Origin: Pseudomonas sp. GOM7
GTDB taxonomy: Bacteria; Pseudomonadota; Gammaproteobacteria; Pseudomonadales; Pseudomonadaceae
Reading direction: 5' to 3'
Assembly: GCF_026723825.1 (NCBI RefSeq)
Contig: NZ_CP113519.1
Span: 4,464,001-4,528,000, forward strand
Length of the DNA stretch: 64,000 nucleotides
The notes beneath the pieces were generated by a model. It made no database searches. It was given only the letters and a program-made list of their open reading frames with translations, and was not told where the DNA came from. The position numbers and the translations under genes were made by a program. Shown here piece after piece: positions 41,796 to 50,712 of this stretch; within the stretch, counting starts at the first letter, position 1; each line of letters starts with the position of its first letter.

Positions 41796-41841
41796 GGTCT
41801 GAATCCTCGTTCACTGGCTTGAGTGAATCAGGATTCAGACC
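41796..41841. promoter_or_regulatory. Nested palindromic operator of the TetR-acyl-CoA dehydrogenase operon
   Basis: An outer perfect 12-bp inverted repeat (41796-41807 with 41830-41841) encloses an inner palindrome TTCACT...AGTGAA (41810-41815 and 41822-41827). The structure starts at the base next to the TetR ATG, so the binding site overlaps the ribosome binding region. This is a strong candidate for the TetR operator. Confidence 0.7.
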
Positions 41842-41900
41842 TTGGCTAAAGAGGCGTTTCGGCCAAACAGGCGGACGAACCAGGCATTGGGGTGCTGTTT

Positions 41901-41968
41901 GTAGGAGCCAGCTTGCTGGCGATCATCGCGCCACCGACGAAGAGCATCGCCGGCAAGCCGGCTCCTAC
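41901..41968. repeat. Pair of Pseudomonas REP sequences in inverted orientation
   Basis: Two 23-nt arms (41901-41923 and 41946-41968), each starting or ending with GTAGGAGCC or its complement, match at 21 of 23 positions. This is the classic Pseudomonas REP doublet in a convergent intergenic space downstream of ladS. Confidence 0.85.
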
Positions 41969-41993
41969 AGGAAGGGGAGTTTGGACGCAGGGG

Positions 41994-44387
41994 TCAGGCG
42001 TTCGCCGGGGCGCGGCACAGCACCCAGTCATGCAGCAGCACGCGCAACTCGTCGAACTTCACCGGCTTGGCCAGGTAGTCGCTCATGCCGGCCGCCAGGC
42101 AGCGTTCGCGGTCGCCGCTGTGGCTATGGGCAGTGATCGCCAACACCGGCACCTCAGCACAGCCTGGCAGCGTGCGCAACGCGCGGCAGGTAGCGAAGCC
42201 ATCCATGATCGGCATTTGGCAGTCCAGCAGTACGGCATCCACCCGTTCGTTGCGCAGTAGTTCCAGGGCATCGGCGCCGTTGTCGGCAGTGCGCACGCGG
42301 TAGCCGAGCTTGAGCAGCATGCCGCGCGTCACCAACTGGTTGATGGCATTGTCCTCGACTACCAGTACCGTGCATTGCTGTGGCGTGCGCACGGCCTTGC
42401 CCACCGGGCCACGCGCCGGGCGCGGTACGCTGCCAGCCACCTGCTGCGGCTGCGTCAGTGGCACCTCGACGAGAAAGCGACTGCCCTGTCCTGGCACGGA
42501 ATGATGCTCCAGGCTGCCGCCGAGCAGATCCACCAGTTGCCTGCACAATGCCAGGCCGATGCCGAGGCCGCCGTACTTGCGCGTCATGGAACCATCGATC
42601 TGGCGGAAGCGCTGGTAGAGCATGTCCTGGTCAGGGTCGAAACCAATGCCGGTGTCGCTGACCTGAACCCTGAGCGGCACGCTGTCGCCCGCCCGTCCAG
42701 CGGCCATGACCTGCAGGCGAACCTCACCTTCATGGGTGAACTTAATGGCATTGTCCAGCAGGTAACCCAGGGCCTGGGCCAGCTTGTCGGCGTCGCCTTC
42801 GACAACGTCCGGCAGGCTGTCGTCGAGGCTCAGATGGAACACCAGGCCTTTGTCTTCGGCCCGGGGGGCGTACTGCGCGCGCAGGTCATCGAACAGGCTA
42901 CGCAGGCTGAAGACCTGCCGCCGTGGGTAGAGCTTGCCGGCCTGCAGCTCGGTGAGCGCGAGGATGTCGTTGACCATGCGCATCATGTCGCGCGCCGAGG
43001 CGGCAGCGGTCTTCTGGTACTGCTCCAGCTCGACATCCATCTTCACCGTCTGCATCAGCTCCAGCGAGCCGATCACACCGTTCATCGGCGTGCGCAGCTC
43101 ATGGGTGACGGTGGCGAGGAACTCGTCCTTGAAGCGGTTGCTGTCGGCCAGTTCCTGGTTCAGCGCTTCGAGTTTGTGGCTGGCATCCTGGAGGATCCGC
43201 GCACGCTCTTCCTTCATCGCGTTGATACGGTCGGCCAACGCCAACGACAACAGACCGACCTCGATGGCCGAACCGATCTGGCTGGCGTACATGGTGAGGA
43301 ATACGTTGGGCAGATAACCCAGCACCATCAGTGTGTTGATCGCGCCACCGGCTAGGAAGGCCGTCCAGGCGAAGATGAAGTAACGCGCCACGCGCATGCC
43401 GCGCAGCCAGGCCAGGATGCCGGCGGCGAAGATCAGCACGGTGAAACACAGCGCCAGGTAGGTGGCCAGGCGCAGCGCCGTGGCGTAGCTGATGGTCAGT
43501 GCCAGCACCATCACCGTCGCACCACAGGCCATCAGCAACATCAGCCCGCGGTCGACCCAGGGGCTGTGCTCGGCGGTGTGCAGGAAGCTGCGGGCGAACT
43601 GGCAGCCGAACAAGGACGCCGAACCGATCAAAAAGGGCGTGGCGGCATTGGCCCACCAGGGGCTGTTGGGCCAGAAGTACTCGATGCCGGCACCGTTGAC
43701 CGACACCTGATACAGGCCGAACGAAGCGATGTAGAGGATGTAGTAGAGGTAGCTGGTGTCACGCACGCTGAGGTAGATGAACAGGTTGTACACCAGCATC
43801 ACCAGCAGCACGCCGTAGATGATGCCGAGCACGTAGATGCGCCCTGGCTGGTCTTCCAGATAAGCGTTGGGTGCCCACAGGGTCAGCGGCGCCTGGATCG
43901 ACCCCTGGCTCTCCAGACGCAGGTACAGGCGCTTGGGCTCACCGGGGTGCAACAGCAGCTCGAACAGGTAGTTGTTCTGGCGGAGCTGGCGACTGTCGAA
44001 TGGCAGGGCATCGCCCGTGCGCTGGGTCAGATGGAAACGTCCGCCACCTTCCTGCTCGTAGAGCTCCACATGGTCGAGAGGCGGGTAGGCCAGCTCCAGC
44101 AACCAGGAACGCGGGCCGCTCGACTGCTGCGGCCGATACTCCAGATCCAGGCGCAACCAGAACACCGAGCGCGAGTAACCGGCATTGAGCACGGACTGGT
44201 CATGCTGGATGAAGCTGCGCTCCAGCGCCGGCGAGACGATATCGTCGATGCTGGCGTCGCCGCGCACGTCCTCGAACACATAGATGCTCTGCCCCAGCGG
44301 CAGCGCGCGCATCTGCTCGTCGAAGGTGGCTGCAGCGACGAACGAAGAAAGAACCAGGCTCAACACGAGCAGGAACAGGCGACCCAT
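41994..44387 (-). CDS. ladS: Hybrid sensor histidine kinase/response regulator LadS
   Basis: 797 aa, essentially the length of PAO1 LadS (795). Order: signal peptide (~1-22), periplasmic 7TMR-DISMED2 domain (~30-160), seven-helix 7TMR-DISM region (~185-395), HisKA with phospho-acceptor H429 in VTHELRTPMNG, HATPase (DNAIKF, DTGIGF, GGLGIGL) and a receiver domain with D722 in LLDCQMPIMDG. LadS feeds phosphate into the GacS/GacA network and favours biofilm over acute virulence in P. aeruginosa. ATG 44387 gives a proper signal peptide; the frame is open to 44435. Flanking genes match the PAO1 ladS locus as I recall it. Confidence 0.9.
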   Translation of the reverse strand: MGRLFLLVLSLVLSSFVAAATFDEQMRALPLGQSIYVFEDVRGDASIDDIVSPALERSFIQHDQSVLNAGYSRSVFWLRLDLEYRPQQSSGPRSWLLELAYPPLDHVELYEQEGGGRFHLTQRTGDALPFDSRQLRQNNYLFELLLHPGEPKRLYLRLESQGSIQAPLTLWAPNAYLEDQPGRIYVLGIIYGVLLVMLVYNLFIYLSVRDTSYLYYILYIASFGLYQVSVNGAGIEYFWPNSPWWANAATPFLIGSASLFGCQFARSFLHTAEHSPWVDRGLMLLMACGATVMVLALTISYATALRLATYLALCFTVLIFAAGILAWLRGMRVARYFIFAWTAFLAGGAINTLMVLGYLPNVFLTMYASQIGSAIEVGLLSLALADRINAMKEERARILQDASHKLEALNQELADSNRFKDEFLATVTHELRTPMNGVIGSLELMQTVKMDVELEQYQKTAAASARDMMRMVNDILALTELQAGKLYPRRQVFSLRSLFDDLRAQYAPRAEDKGLVFHLSLDDSLPDVVEGDADKLAQALGYLLDNAIKFTHEGEVRLQVMAAGRAGDSVPLRVQVSDTGIGFDPDQDMLYQRFRQIDGSMTRKYGGLGIGLALCRQLVDLLGGSLEHHSVPGQGSRFLVEVPLTQPQQVAGSVPRPARGPVGKAVRTPQQCTVLVVEDNAINQLVTRGMLLKLGYRVRTADNGADALELLRNERVDAVLLDCQMPIMDGFATCRALRTLPGCAEVPVLAITAHSHSGDRERCLAAGMSDYLAKPVKFDELRVLLHDWVLCRAPANA

Positions 44388-44584
44388 ACGACCCCACGAA
44401 GCCTGTCGAGCGCCAGCGGGAGTGCGTGACTCCACCGCCCGAATCGCTGCGCCAGGGAAACTTGATAAACGAAACGCACTACTCTAGGGGCTGCCTGGGC
44501 ACTTGGCCAGATTCGCCCCACTTTTCTGCCGGACAGCGTCACAGGAGCGGCCCGTAACAACGGTTAGTGATAAGCTCGCGCACC

Positions 44585-45382
44585 ATGAAAACGCCAAACT
44601 TTCGCCCCGTAGTGCTGTGCATGTCCGGTCACGACCCCAGCGGTGGTGCTGGCCTGCAGGCCGATATCGAAGCCCTGCTCGCCCAGGGCTGCCACGCTGC
44701 CCCGGCAGTGACCGCGCTGACCGTGCAGGACACGGTCAATGTCAGTGATTTTCGCGTACTCGACCGCGGCTGGGTACTGGCCCAGACCCGTGCCGTGATC
44801 GCCGACATGCCGGTGGCCGCCGTCAAGCTGGGCATGCTCGGCTCGGTGGACATGGTCGACACCGTGCTCGAAGTGATGAGCCAATTGCCAGGCGTGCCGC
44901 TGGTCTGCGACCCGGTACTGCGCGCCGGCGGCGGCGGCGCGCTGGGCAAGGACGACGTCGGCTATGCCATGCGCGAACGCCTGTTCGCCGTCTCCACCAT
45001 CGCCACGCCGAACCTGCCGGAAGCGCGCATCCTCGCCGAACTGCCGCAAGGCAGCGCGGATGAATGCGCCGAAAAGCTGTTGCCCTTTATCGAGCACCTG
45101 CTGATCACTGGCGGCCACGGCGACGAAGCCGAGGTGCACAACCGCCTCTATAGCCGCGATGGCAGCCGTCATACCTTCACCTGCGCGCGCCTGCCCGGTA
45201 GCTACCATGGCTCCGGTTGCACCCTGGCCAGCACCCTGGCCGGTCGCCTGGCCCTGGGCGAAGAACTGGTCAGCGCCGTGAACAGTGCCCTGGATTACAC
45301 TTGGCGCACCCTGCGCGATGCCGAGCAACCCGGCCACGGCCAGTACGTGCCACGCCGCCTGCCTTTGGATTTCGGTGCATGA
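44585..45382 (+). CDS. thiD: Hydroxymethylpyrimidine/phosphomethylpyrimidine kinase
   Basis: 265 aa ribokinase-like enzyme that phosphorylates HMP and HMP-P for thiamine synthesis. The N-terminal VLCMSGHDPSGGAGLQADIEAL binds substrate, AVKLGMLGS and DPVLRAGGGG are typical ThiD blocks, and the C-terminal SYHGSGCTLASTLAG holds the anion-hole and catalytic Cys/Asp-equivalent region. It is divergent from ladS. No TPP riboswitch is visible in the 197-bp gap. The stop overlaps the start of thiE. Confidence 0.95.
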   Translation: MKTPNFRPVVLCMSGHDPSGGAGLQADIEALLAQGCHAAPAVTALTVQDTVNVSDFRVLDRGWVLAQTRAVIADMPVAAVKLGMLGSVDMVDTVLEVMSQLPGVPLVCDPVLRAGGGGALGKDDVGYAMRERLFAVSTIATPNLPEARILAELPQGSADECAEKLLPFIEHLLITGGHGDEAEVHNRLYSRDGSRHTFTCARLPGSYHGSGCTLASTLAGRLALGEELVSAVNSALDYTWRTLRDAEQPGHGQYVPRRLPLDFGA

Positions 45383-46002
45383 ATCTTCGCGGCCTCTACG
45401 CCATTACCGATACGCCTTTGCTGGCCGGCGGCAAGCTGCTGCCCTACGCCGAAGCGGCGCTGAGCGGCGGCGCGCGTCTGCTGCAGTACCGCGACAAGTC
45501 CGCCGATGCCGTGCGCCGTTTCGATGAAGCCCAGGCCCTGGCCGAGCTGTGCCAGCGCCACGACGCCACGCTGATCATCAACGACGACCTGGAACTGGCC
45601 GCGCGCCTGGGCGTCGGCCTGCACCTGGGCCAGAGCGACGGCTCGCTGGCCGCCGCCCGCGCCCACCTCGGCGCAGATGTGGTGCTCGGCGGCACCTGCC
45701 ATGCCCAGCTAGAGCTGGCCGAACGTGCCGTCGTCGAAGGCGCCAGCTATATCGCCTTCGGCCGCTTCTTCAATTCCCACACCAAGCCCGGCGCACCGGC
45801 TGCCACCCTGGAGCTGCTGGATCAGGCCCGCGCACGCTTTACCCAGCCCATCGTTGCCATCGGCGGCGTGACCCTGGACACCGCCCCTGGCCTGATCGCC
45901 CACGGCGCCAGCCTGGTCGCGGTGATCCACGCCCTGTTCGCTGCGGACTCCGCCCTTGAGGTGGAAGACCGCGCCCGCGCCTTCGCCGCGCTGTTCGATT
46001 GA
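45379..46002 (+). CDS. thiE: Thiamine phosphate synthase
   Basis: 207 aa TIM-barrel enzyme joining HMP-PP and thiazole phosphate to give thiamine phosphate. Conserved segments are LYAITDTPLL, LLQYRDKSADA, LIINDDLELA, VGLHLGQSD, YIAFGRFFNSHTKPGAP and AIGGVTLDTA. ATG 45379 overlaps the thiD stop by four bases (ATGA), indicating translational coupling. Confidence 0.95.
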   Translation: MNLRGLYAITDTPLLAGGKLLPYAEAALSGGARLLQYRDKSADAVRRFDEAQALAELCQRHDATLIINDDLELAARLGVGLHLGQSDGSLAAARAHLGADVVLGGTCHAQLELAERAVVEGASYIAFGRFFNSHTKPGAPAATLELLDQARARFTQPIVAIGGVTLDTAPGLIAHGASLVAVIHALFAADSALEVEDRARAFAALFD

Positions 46003-46024
46003 CCTTTTGCAGAGAGAACCTGTC

Positions 46025-47314
46025 ATGTCCCGTTCCGAAATCCTCTTCGCCAACGCCCAGAAGCACATCCCCGGCGGCGTCAACTCACCGGTGCGCGCCT
46101 TCCGCAGCGTCGGTGGCACGCCGCTGTTCTTCAAGCACGCCGAAGGCGCCTATGTGGTGGACGAAGACGACAAGCGCTACGTCGATTACGTCGGCTCCTG
46201 GGGCCCGATGATCCTCGGCCACAGCCACCCGGACGTGCTCGACTCGGTGCGCCGGCAACTGGAGCATGGCCTGTCCTACGGCGCGCCGACCGCGCTGGAA
46301 ACCGAGATGGCCGAGCTGGTGTGCTCGCTGGTGCCGTCGATGGAGATGGTGCGCATGGTCAGCTCCGGCACCGAGGCGACCATGAGCGCCATCCGCCTGG
46401 CCCGTGGCTACACCGGCCGCGACAGCATCATCAAGTTCGAGGGCTGCTACCACGGTCACTCCGACAGCCTGCTGGTCAAGGCCGGCTCTGGCGCCCTGAC
46501 CCAGGGCGTGCCGAACTCCGCTGGCGTGCCGGCGGCCTTCGCCAAGCACACCCTGACCCTGCCGTTCAACGACATCGACGCCGTGGCCGAATGCCTGACG
46601 CAGGTCGGTAAGGAAGTGGCGTGCATCATCGTCGAGCCGGTGGCCGGCAACATGAACTGCGTGCCGCCGGCGCCGGGCTTCCTCGAAGGCCTGCGCGAGC
46701 AGTGCGACAAGCATGGTGTGGTGCTGATCTTCGACGAAGTGATGACCGGCTTCCGCATCGCCCTCGGTGGTGCCCAGGCGCACTACGGCGTCACCCCGGA
46801 TCTGACCACCTTCGGCAAGATCATCGGTGGCGGCATGCCGGTCGGCTGCTTCGGCGGCAAGCGCATGATCATGGAGTGCATCGCCCCGCTCGGCCCGGTG
46901 TACCAGGCCGGCACCCTGTCGGGTAACCCGCTGGCCATGGCCGCTGGCCTGACCACCCTCAAGCTGATCAGCCGTCCTGGCTTCCACGCCGAGCTGAGCG
47001 ACTACACCACACGCATGCTCGATGGCCTGCAACAACGCGCCGATGCCGCCGGCATTCCCTTCGTCACCACCCAGGCCGGTGCCATGTTCGGCCTGTACTT
47101 TAGCGGCGCCGACGACATCGTCACCTTCGCCGACGTGATGGCCAGCGACAGCGCGCGCTTCAACCGCTTCTTCCACCTGATGCTGGACGGCGGCGTATAC
47201 CTGGCACCGAGCGCCTTCGAGGCCGGTTTCACCTCCATCACCCATGGCGACAAGGAGTTGGAAATCACCTTCGCCGCTGCCGAGCGCGCCTTCGCCGAGC
47301 TGAAAAAAGCCTGA
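46025..47314 (+). CDS. hemL: Glutamate-1-semialdehyde 2,1-aminomutase
   Basis: 429 aa fold-type I PLP enzyme converting glutamate-1-semialdehyde to 5-aminolevulinate, the C5 entry to haem. The PLP lysine is in TTFGKIIGGGMPVGCFGG; other family blocks are GGVNSPVRAFRSVGG, SSGTEATMSAIRLARG and IFDEVMTGFR. AGAGAGAA precedes ATG 46025. The stop codon overlaps the next gene (TGATG). Grouping with thiDE is conserved in PAO1 as recalled. Confidence 0.96.
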   Translation: MSRSEILFANAQKHIPGGVNSPVRAFRSVGGTPLFFKHAEGAYVVDEDDKRYVDYVGSWGPMILGHSHPDVLDSVRRQLEHGLSYGAPTALETEMAELVCSLVPSMEMVRMVSSGTEATMSAIRLARGYTGRDSIIKFEGCYHGHSDSLLVKAGSGALTQGVPNSAGVPAAFAKHTLTLPFNDIDAVAECLTQVGKEVACIIVEPVAGNMNCVPPAPGFLEGLREQCDKHGVVLIFDEVMTGFRIALGGAQAHYGVTPDLTTFGKIIGGGMPVGCFGGKRMIMECIAPLGPVYQAGTLSGNPLAMAAGLTTLKLISRPGFHAELSDYTTRMLDGLQQRADAAGIPFVTTQAGAMFGLYFSGADDIVTFADVMASDSARFNRFFHLMLDGGVYLAPSAFEAGFTSITHGDKELEITFAAAERAFAELKKA

Positions 47315-47946
47315 TGCAGTACAGCACCGCCTTCAGCGATGCCTTGCTGGCCCTGGCTTGCGCCACCTGCGCCTGGCTGATTGCTCGGGCACGCAGGCGG
47401 CATGGCGAGGGCGATCAGCCGGCGCTGTTCTGCGCCCTGCTCGGTTTCCTGCTGCCGGCGGCAGCGGCCAGTGTCGGCGTGATTCGCTACGGCTTCGACC
47501 CGAGCTGGCAGGCCGCGCACCTGTGGCTCTCCCAGGCCAGCGCCTTTCTCGGCCTGCCGCTGCTCGGCGCCGCCGCCTTGGCACTGGGCCGTGGCTGGGC
47601 CTGGAGCCGGCCGAACTGGGGGCGCATCGTCCTCGGGCTGTGCGCCTTCTTCGAGCTGTTCCGCCAGTTCGGCCATCTGGAGGACTATCGCCTGGCGCTG
47701 CATCTGGCGACGCTGGCGCTGATCCTCTATGCCGGTGCGCTGCAGTGGCCACGCCGTCCCCCCGCGATTACTGCAGCCGCCGTGGTGGGCCTGTTGCTGC
47801 TGGCTGGCCTGGCGGTGGGCAGCGAGGGCGTGATCGGGCCACTGCGCCGTGTCGACCTGTTCCACCTGCTGCTTGCAGCGGCTTACCCCTTGCTGGCCTG
47901 GCTACTGCTGAGCCTGCCGGGGAGCGCCCGCAACCCGGTGCGGTAA
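47314..47946 (+). CDS. Multi-pass membrane protein of unknown function
   Basis: 210 aa and about six to seven hydrophobic helices with short basic loops such as IARARRRHG. No known domain is recognised. The start codon overlaps the hemL stop, and a gene of similar kind follows hemL in PAO1 as I recall. No charged or metal-binding motif suggests a mechanism; a scaffold or transporter-like role cannot be judged. Confidence 0.75.
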   Translation: MQYSTAFSDALLALACATCAWLIARARRRHGEGDQPALFCALLGFLLPAAAASVGVIRYGFDPSWQAAHLWLSQASAFLGLPLLGAAALALGRGWAWSRPNWGRIVLGLCAFFELFRQFGHLEDYRLALHLATLALILYAGALQWPRRPPAITAAAVVGLLLLAGLAVGSEGVIGPLRRVDLFHLLLAAAYPLLAWLLLSLPGSARNPVR

Positions 47947-48052
47947 AGGCTTTGTAACAAGCGCGCGGTTTATTCCATAATGCATCGGTCGGCACGTATC
48001 GCGCCGGCCGGGCCCGTAACCCGCCCCGAACCGCTGAGGCACCGTTATTCAG

Positions 48053-48601
48053 ATGACTCGCACCGGCCGCAGCCTGTCCATGGGCTGCCTGTTGCTTTTC
48101 CTCCCGCTGTTTGCGTTCGCAGGCGGCAACTCACTGCTGATCCCGGCGACCGGCAGTTGTGCCCTGAGCGGCCCAGCCGAAGACATGCCCGAAGCCCTTG
48201 CCAGTTGCCAGGAGATGGCGCGCAGCGGCAACGTTCAGGCCGCCTTTGATCTGGGCGAGTACTACTACGACGGCAAGCGCACCCCGCGCGACCTCAAGCA
48301 GGCGCTGAGCTGGTTCGAGCGCGCCTCGCTGCAGGGCCATGCCGAAGCGCAACTGCGCCTGGGCACCATGTTCTTCCGTGGCGAAGGCGTACCAGCCAAC
48401 AACGTGCAGGCTTACATCGTGTTGAAGATGGCCTCGGTCAACGGCTCGGACGAAGCCATGGACACCGCCGACCTGGTGTCGGCGCAGATGCGTCGAGACG
48501 AACTGGAAATCGCCACCCAGGTGCTGGGGCAGATCTTCCGCAGCTACCTGCTGGAATTGCAGACCGCCGAAAGCCGCTCACCTTTCGCGCCCTTGCCCTG
48601 A
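48053..48601 (+). CDS. Exported Sel1-repeat (TPR-like) protein
   Basis: 182 aa. A signal peptide (residues ~1-23, ending FAFAG) is followed by two to three Sel1/TPR-like repeats: AAFDLGEYYYDGKRTPRDLKQALSWFERASLQGHAEAQLRLGTMFFRGEGVPANNVQAYIVLKMAS. Sel1 proteins act as periplasmic or envelope adaptors that bind partner proteins. The partner is unknown. It has its own promoter-like upstream gap of about 100 bp. Confidence 0.85.
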   Translation: MTRTGRSLSMGCLLLFLPLFAFAGGNSLLIPATGSCALSGPAEDMPEALASCQEMARSGNVQAAFDLGEYYYDGKRTPRDLKQALSWFERASLQGHAEAQLRLGTMFFRGEGVPANNVQAYIVLKMASVNGSDEAMDTADLVSAQMRRDELEIATQVLGQIFRSYLLELQTAESRSPFAPLP

Positions 48602-48612
48602 AAGAGCAGCCG

Positions 48613-48689
48613 CAAGCTGCAAGCCTCAAGCAGCAAGTAAAAGCCAAGACATGCACCTAGCCAGCTTGAAGCTTATGGCTTGCAGCTTG
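48613..48689. repeat. Inverted CAAGCTGCAAGCC repeat
   Basis: A 13-bp perfect inverted repeat (48613-48625 with 48677-48689), with further GCAAG/CTTGC copies between and again near 49068-49110. This belongs to the common Pseudomonas GCTTGCAGCTTG intergenic repeats. It sits between two convergent genes and may act as a terminator. Confidence 0.7.
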
Positions 48690-48693
48690 TCGC

Positions 48694-49017
48694 TTACTTG
48701 TCCGGCATCGGCATGGGGAACGGCATCACGTTGCCGCCGCCCTTGGCCTCGCTGATCTTCGCCGTGCCCAGGCGCTCCACCTCGTCGATACGGATGATCG
48801 CGTGCATCGGCACGAAGCTGCGCACCACGCCCTCGAACTGCGCCTTGAGCTTCTCCTCGCTGGGGTCGACCACCAGTTGGCTGCGCTCACCGAAGACGAA
48901 CTCCTCCACCTCCAGAAAGCCCCAAAGATCGCTCTGGTAGATCTGCTTGGCATACATCTCGTACACCTGGCTCTGGTTGAGGAAAATCACCTTGTAGATG
49001 GGATCACGCTTGCTCAT
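48694..49017 (-). CDS. DUF1820 family protein
   Basis: 107 aa. The start KRDPIYKVIFLNQSQVYEMYAKQIYQSDLWGFLEVEEFVFGER and FVPMHAIIRIDEVE are characteristic of DUF1820, a small soluble family in gammaproteobacteria. Function unknown. It is convergent with the Sel1 gene and divergent from miaB. The stop codon follows directly on the inverted repeat. Confidence 0.85.
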   Translation of the reverse strand: MSKRDPIYKVIFLNQSQVYEMYAKQIYQSDLWGFLEVEEFVFGERSQLVVDPSEEKLKAQFEGVVRSFVPMHAIIRIDEVERLGTAKISEAKGGGNVMPFPMPMPDK

Positions 49018-49118
49018 GAAGACTCGAAGTCAGGAAAAACGGGGCGCGAAGAATAGCACAAGGTCGGAAGCTGCAAGCTGCAAGACGGATGGCCGCCCCC
49101 TGCAAACTGCAAGCAAGC

Positions 49119-49177
49119 GTAGCCCGGATGCAATCCGGGAATGAACGGCGCAAGCCCCCGGATTGCATCCGGGCTAC
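49119..49177. repeat. Perfect 21-bp inverted repeat (GTAGCCCGG family)
   Basis: The arms 49119-49139 and 49157-49177 are exact reverse complements around a 17-nt loop. This is the second copy of the element at 3704-3762. It lies between the DUF1820 and miaB promoters; the rest of 49018-49281 is short CTGCAAG repeats and the miaB promoter. Confidence 0.85.
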
Positions 49178-49281
49178 CCGACTACGGTTTTGTGCGCTTG
49201 CCTGCGGCCTGAAGCTTGTAGCCTGTCGCCCGCCGCTCCCCTATAATGCGCGGTCATTTTTTAACCACCTCAGACAGTGCC

Positions 49282-50625
49282 ATGACCAAGAAGCTCTATA
49301 TCGAAACCCACGGTTGCCAAATGAACGAGTACGACAGCTCGCGCATGGTCGACCTGCTGGGCGAGCATCAGGCCCTGGAGGTCACGGAAAAACCCGAAGA
49401 AGCCGACGTGATCCTGCTCAATACCTGCTCGATCCGCGAGAAGGCGCAGGACAAGGTGTTCTCCCAGCTCGGCCGCTGGCGTGAGCTGAAGCAGGCAAAC
49501 CCGGATCTGGTGATCGGCGTCGGCGGCTGCGTGGCCAGCCAGGAAGGCGCGGCGATCCGCGACCGCGCACCCTATGTCGACGTGGTATTCGGCCCGCAGA
49601 CCCTGCACCGCCTGCCGGAAATGATCGACGCCGCGCGCGTGACCAAGACCGCCCAGGTGGACATCAGCTTCCCCGAGATCGAGAAGTTCGACCGCCTGCC
49701 CGAGCCACGCGTCGACGGCCCCAGCGCCTTCGTCTCGGTGATGGAGGGCTGCAGCAAGTACTGCACCTTCTGCGTGGTGCCCTACACCCGTGGCGAGGAA
49801 GTCAGCCGCCCGCTGGTCGACGTACTCATGGAAATCACCTCCCTTACCGAGAAGGGCGTGAAGGAAGTCACCCTGCTCGGGCAGAACGTCAACGGCTATC
49901 GCGGGCAAGCCCCGGACGGCCATATCGCCGACTTCGCCGAGCTGCTGCATGCCGTGGCCGCACTCGATGGCGTCGAGCGCATCCGCTACACCACCAGCCA
50001 CCCGCTGGAGTTCTCCGACGCCATCATCCAGGCTCACGCCGAGATTCCGCAGCTGGTGAAATACCTGCACCTGCCGGTGCAGTCCGGCTCCGACCGCATC
50101 CTCGCGGCGATGAAGCGCAACCACACCGCGCTGGAGTACAAGTCGCGCATCCGCAAGCTGCGCGCCGCCGTGCCGGACATCCTGATCAGCTCGGACTTCA
50201 TCGTCGGCTTCCCCGGCGAGACCGAGAAGGATTTCGAGCAGACCATGAAGCTGATCGAGGACGTCGGTTTCGACTTCTCCTTCTCCTTCATCTACAGCTC
50301 GCGCCCGGGCACTCCGGCCGCCGATCTGGCCGACGACACCCCGGAAGAGGTGAAGAAGCAGCGCCTGGCCCTGCTGCAGCACCGCATCAACCAGAACGGC
50401 TTCGAGAACAGCCGACGCATGGTCGGCACGGTGCAGCGCATCCTGGTCAGCGACTACTCGAAGAAAGACCCCGGCATGCTCCAGGGCCGCACCGAGCAGA
50501 ACCGCATCGTCAACTTCCGCTGTGATAATCCACGCCTGATCGGCCAGTTCGTCGACGTGCATATCGACGACGCCCTGCCCCATTCGCTGCGCGGCACCCT
50601 GCTGGATACGGACACCCTCCACTAA
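49282..50625 (+). CDS. miaB: tRNA-2-methylthio-N6-dimethylallyladenosine synthase
   Basis: 447 aa radical-SAM methylthiotransferase acting on A37 of tRNAs reading UNN codons. The N-terminal UPF0004 domain contributes three cluster cysteines (ETHGCQMN, LNTCSIR, GGCVASQ), the radical SAM cluster is in CSKYCTFCVVPYTRG, and the C-terminal TRAM domain binds tRNA. ATG 49282 is the family start. Confidence 0.97.
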   Translation: MTKKLYIETHGCQMNEYDSSRMVDLLGEHQALEVTEKPEEADVILLNTCSIREKAQDKVFSQLGRWRELKQANPDLVIGVGGCVASQEGAAIRDRAPYVDVVFGPQTLHRLPEMIDAARVTKTAQVDISFPEIEKFDRLPEPRVDGPSAFVSVMEGCSKYCTFCVVPYTRGEEVSRPLVDVLMEITSLTEKGVKEVTLLGQNVNGYRGQAPDGHIADFAELLHAVAALDGVERIRYTTSHPLEFSDAIIQAHAEIPQLVKYLHLPVQSGSDRILAAMKRNHTALEYKSRIRKLRAAVPDILISSDFIVGFPGETEKDFEQTMKLIEDVGFDFSFSFIYSSRPGTPAADLADDTPEEVKKQRLALLQHRINQNGFENSRRMVGTVQRILVSDYSKKDPGMLQGRTEQNRIVNFRCDNPRLIGQFVDVHIDDALPHSLRGTLLDTDTLH

Positions 50626-50712
50626 CGTCGCGGGCGCCCCCACTTTGCGTTGTCGGCGCCCGGCGTTATGCTGCCTTTCCATACCCAGACAAGTGACGAT
50701 CACACCATCACC

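Noticed and set aside
44388..44584. Possible TPP riboswitch before thiD
   Set aside because: No CTGAGA or ACCTGA core pair found in order; only ordinary promoter sequence is seen.
49270..50703. 477-codon minus-strand frame opposite miaB
   Set aside because: Antisense shadow; miaB is unmistakable on the plus strand.
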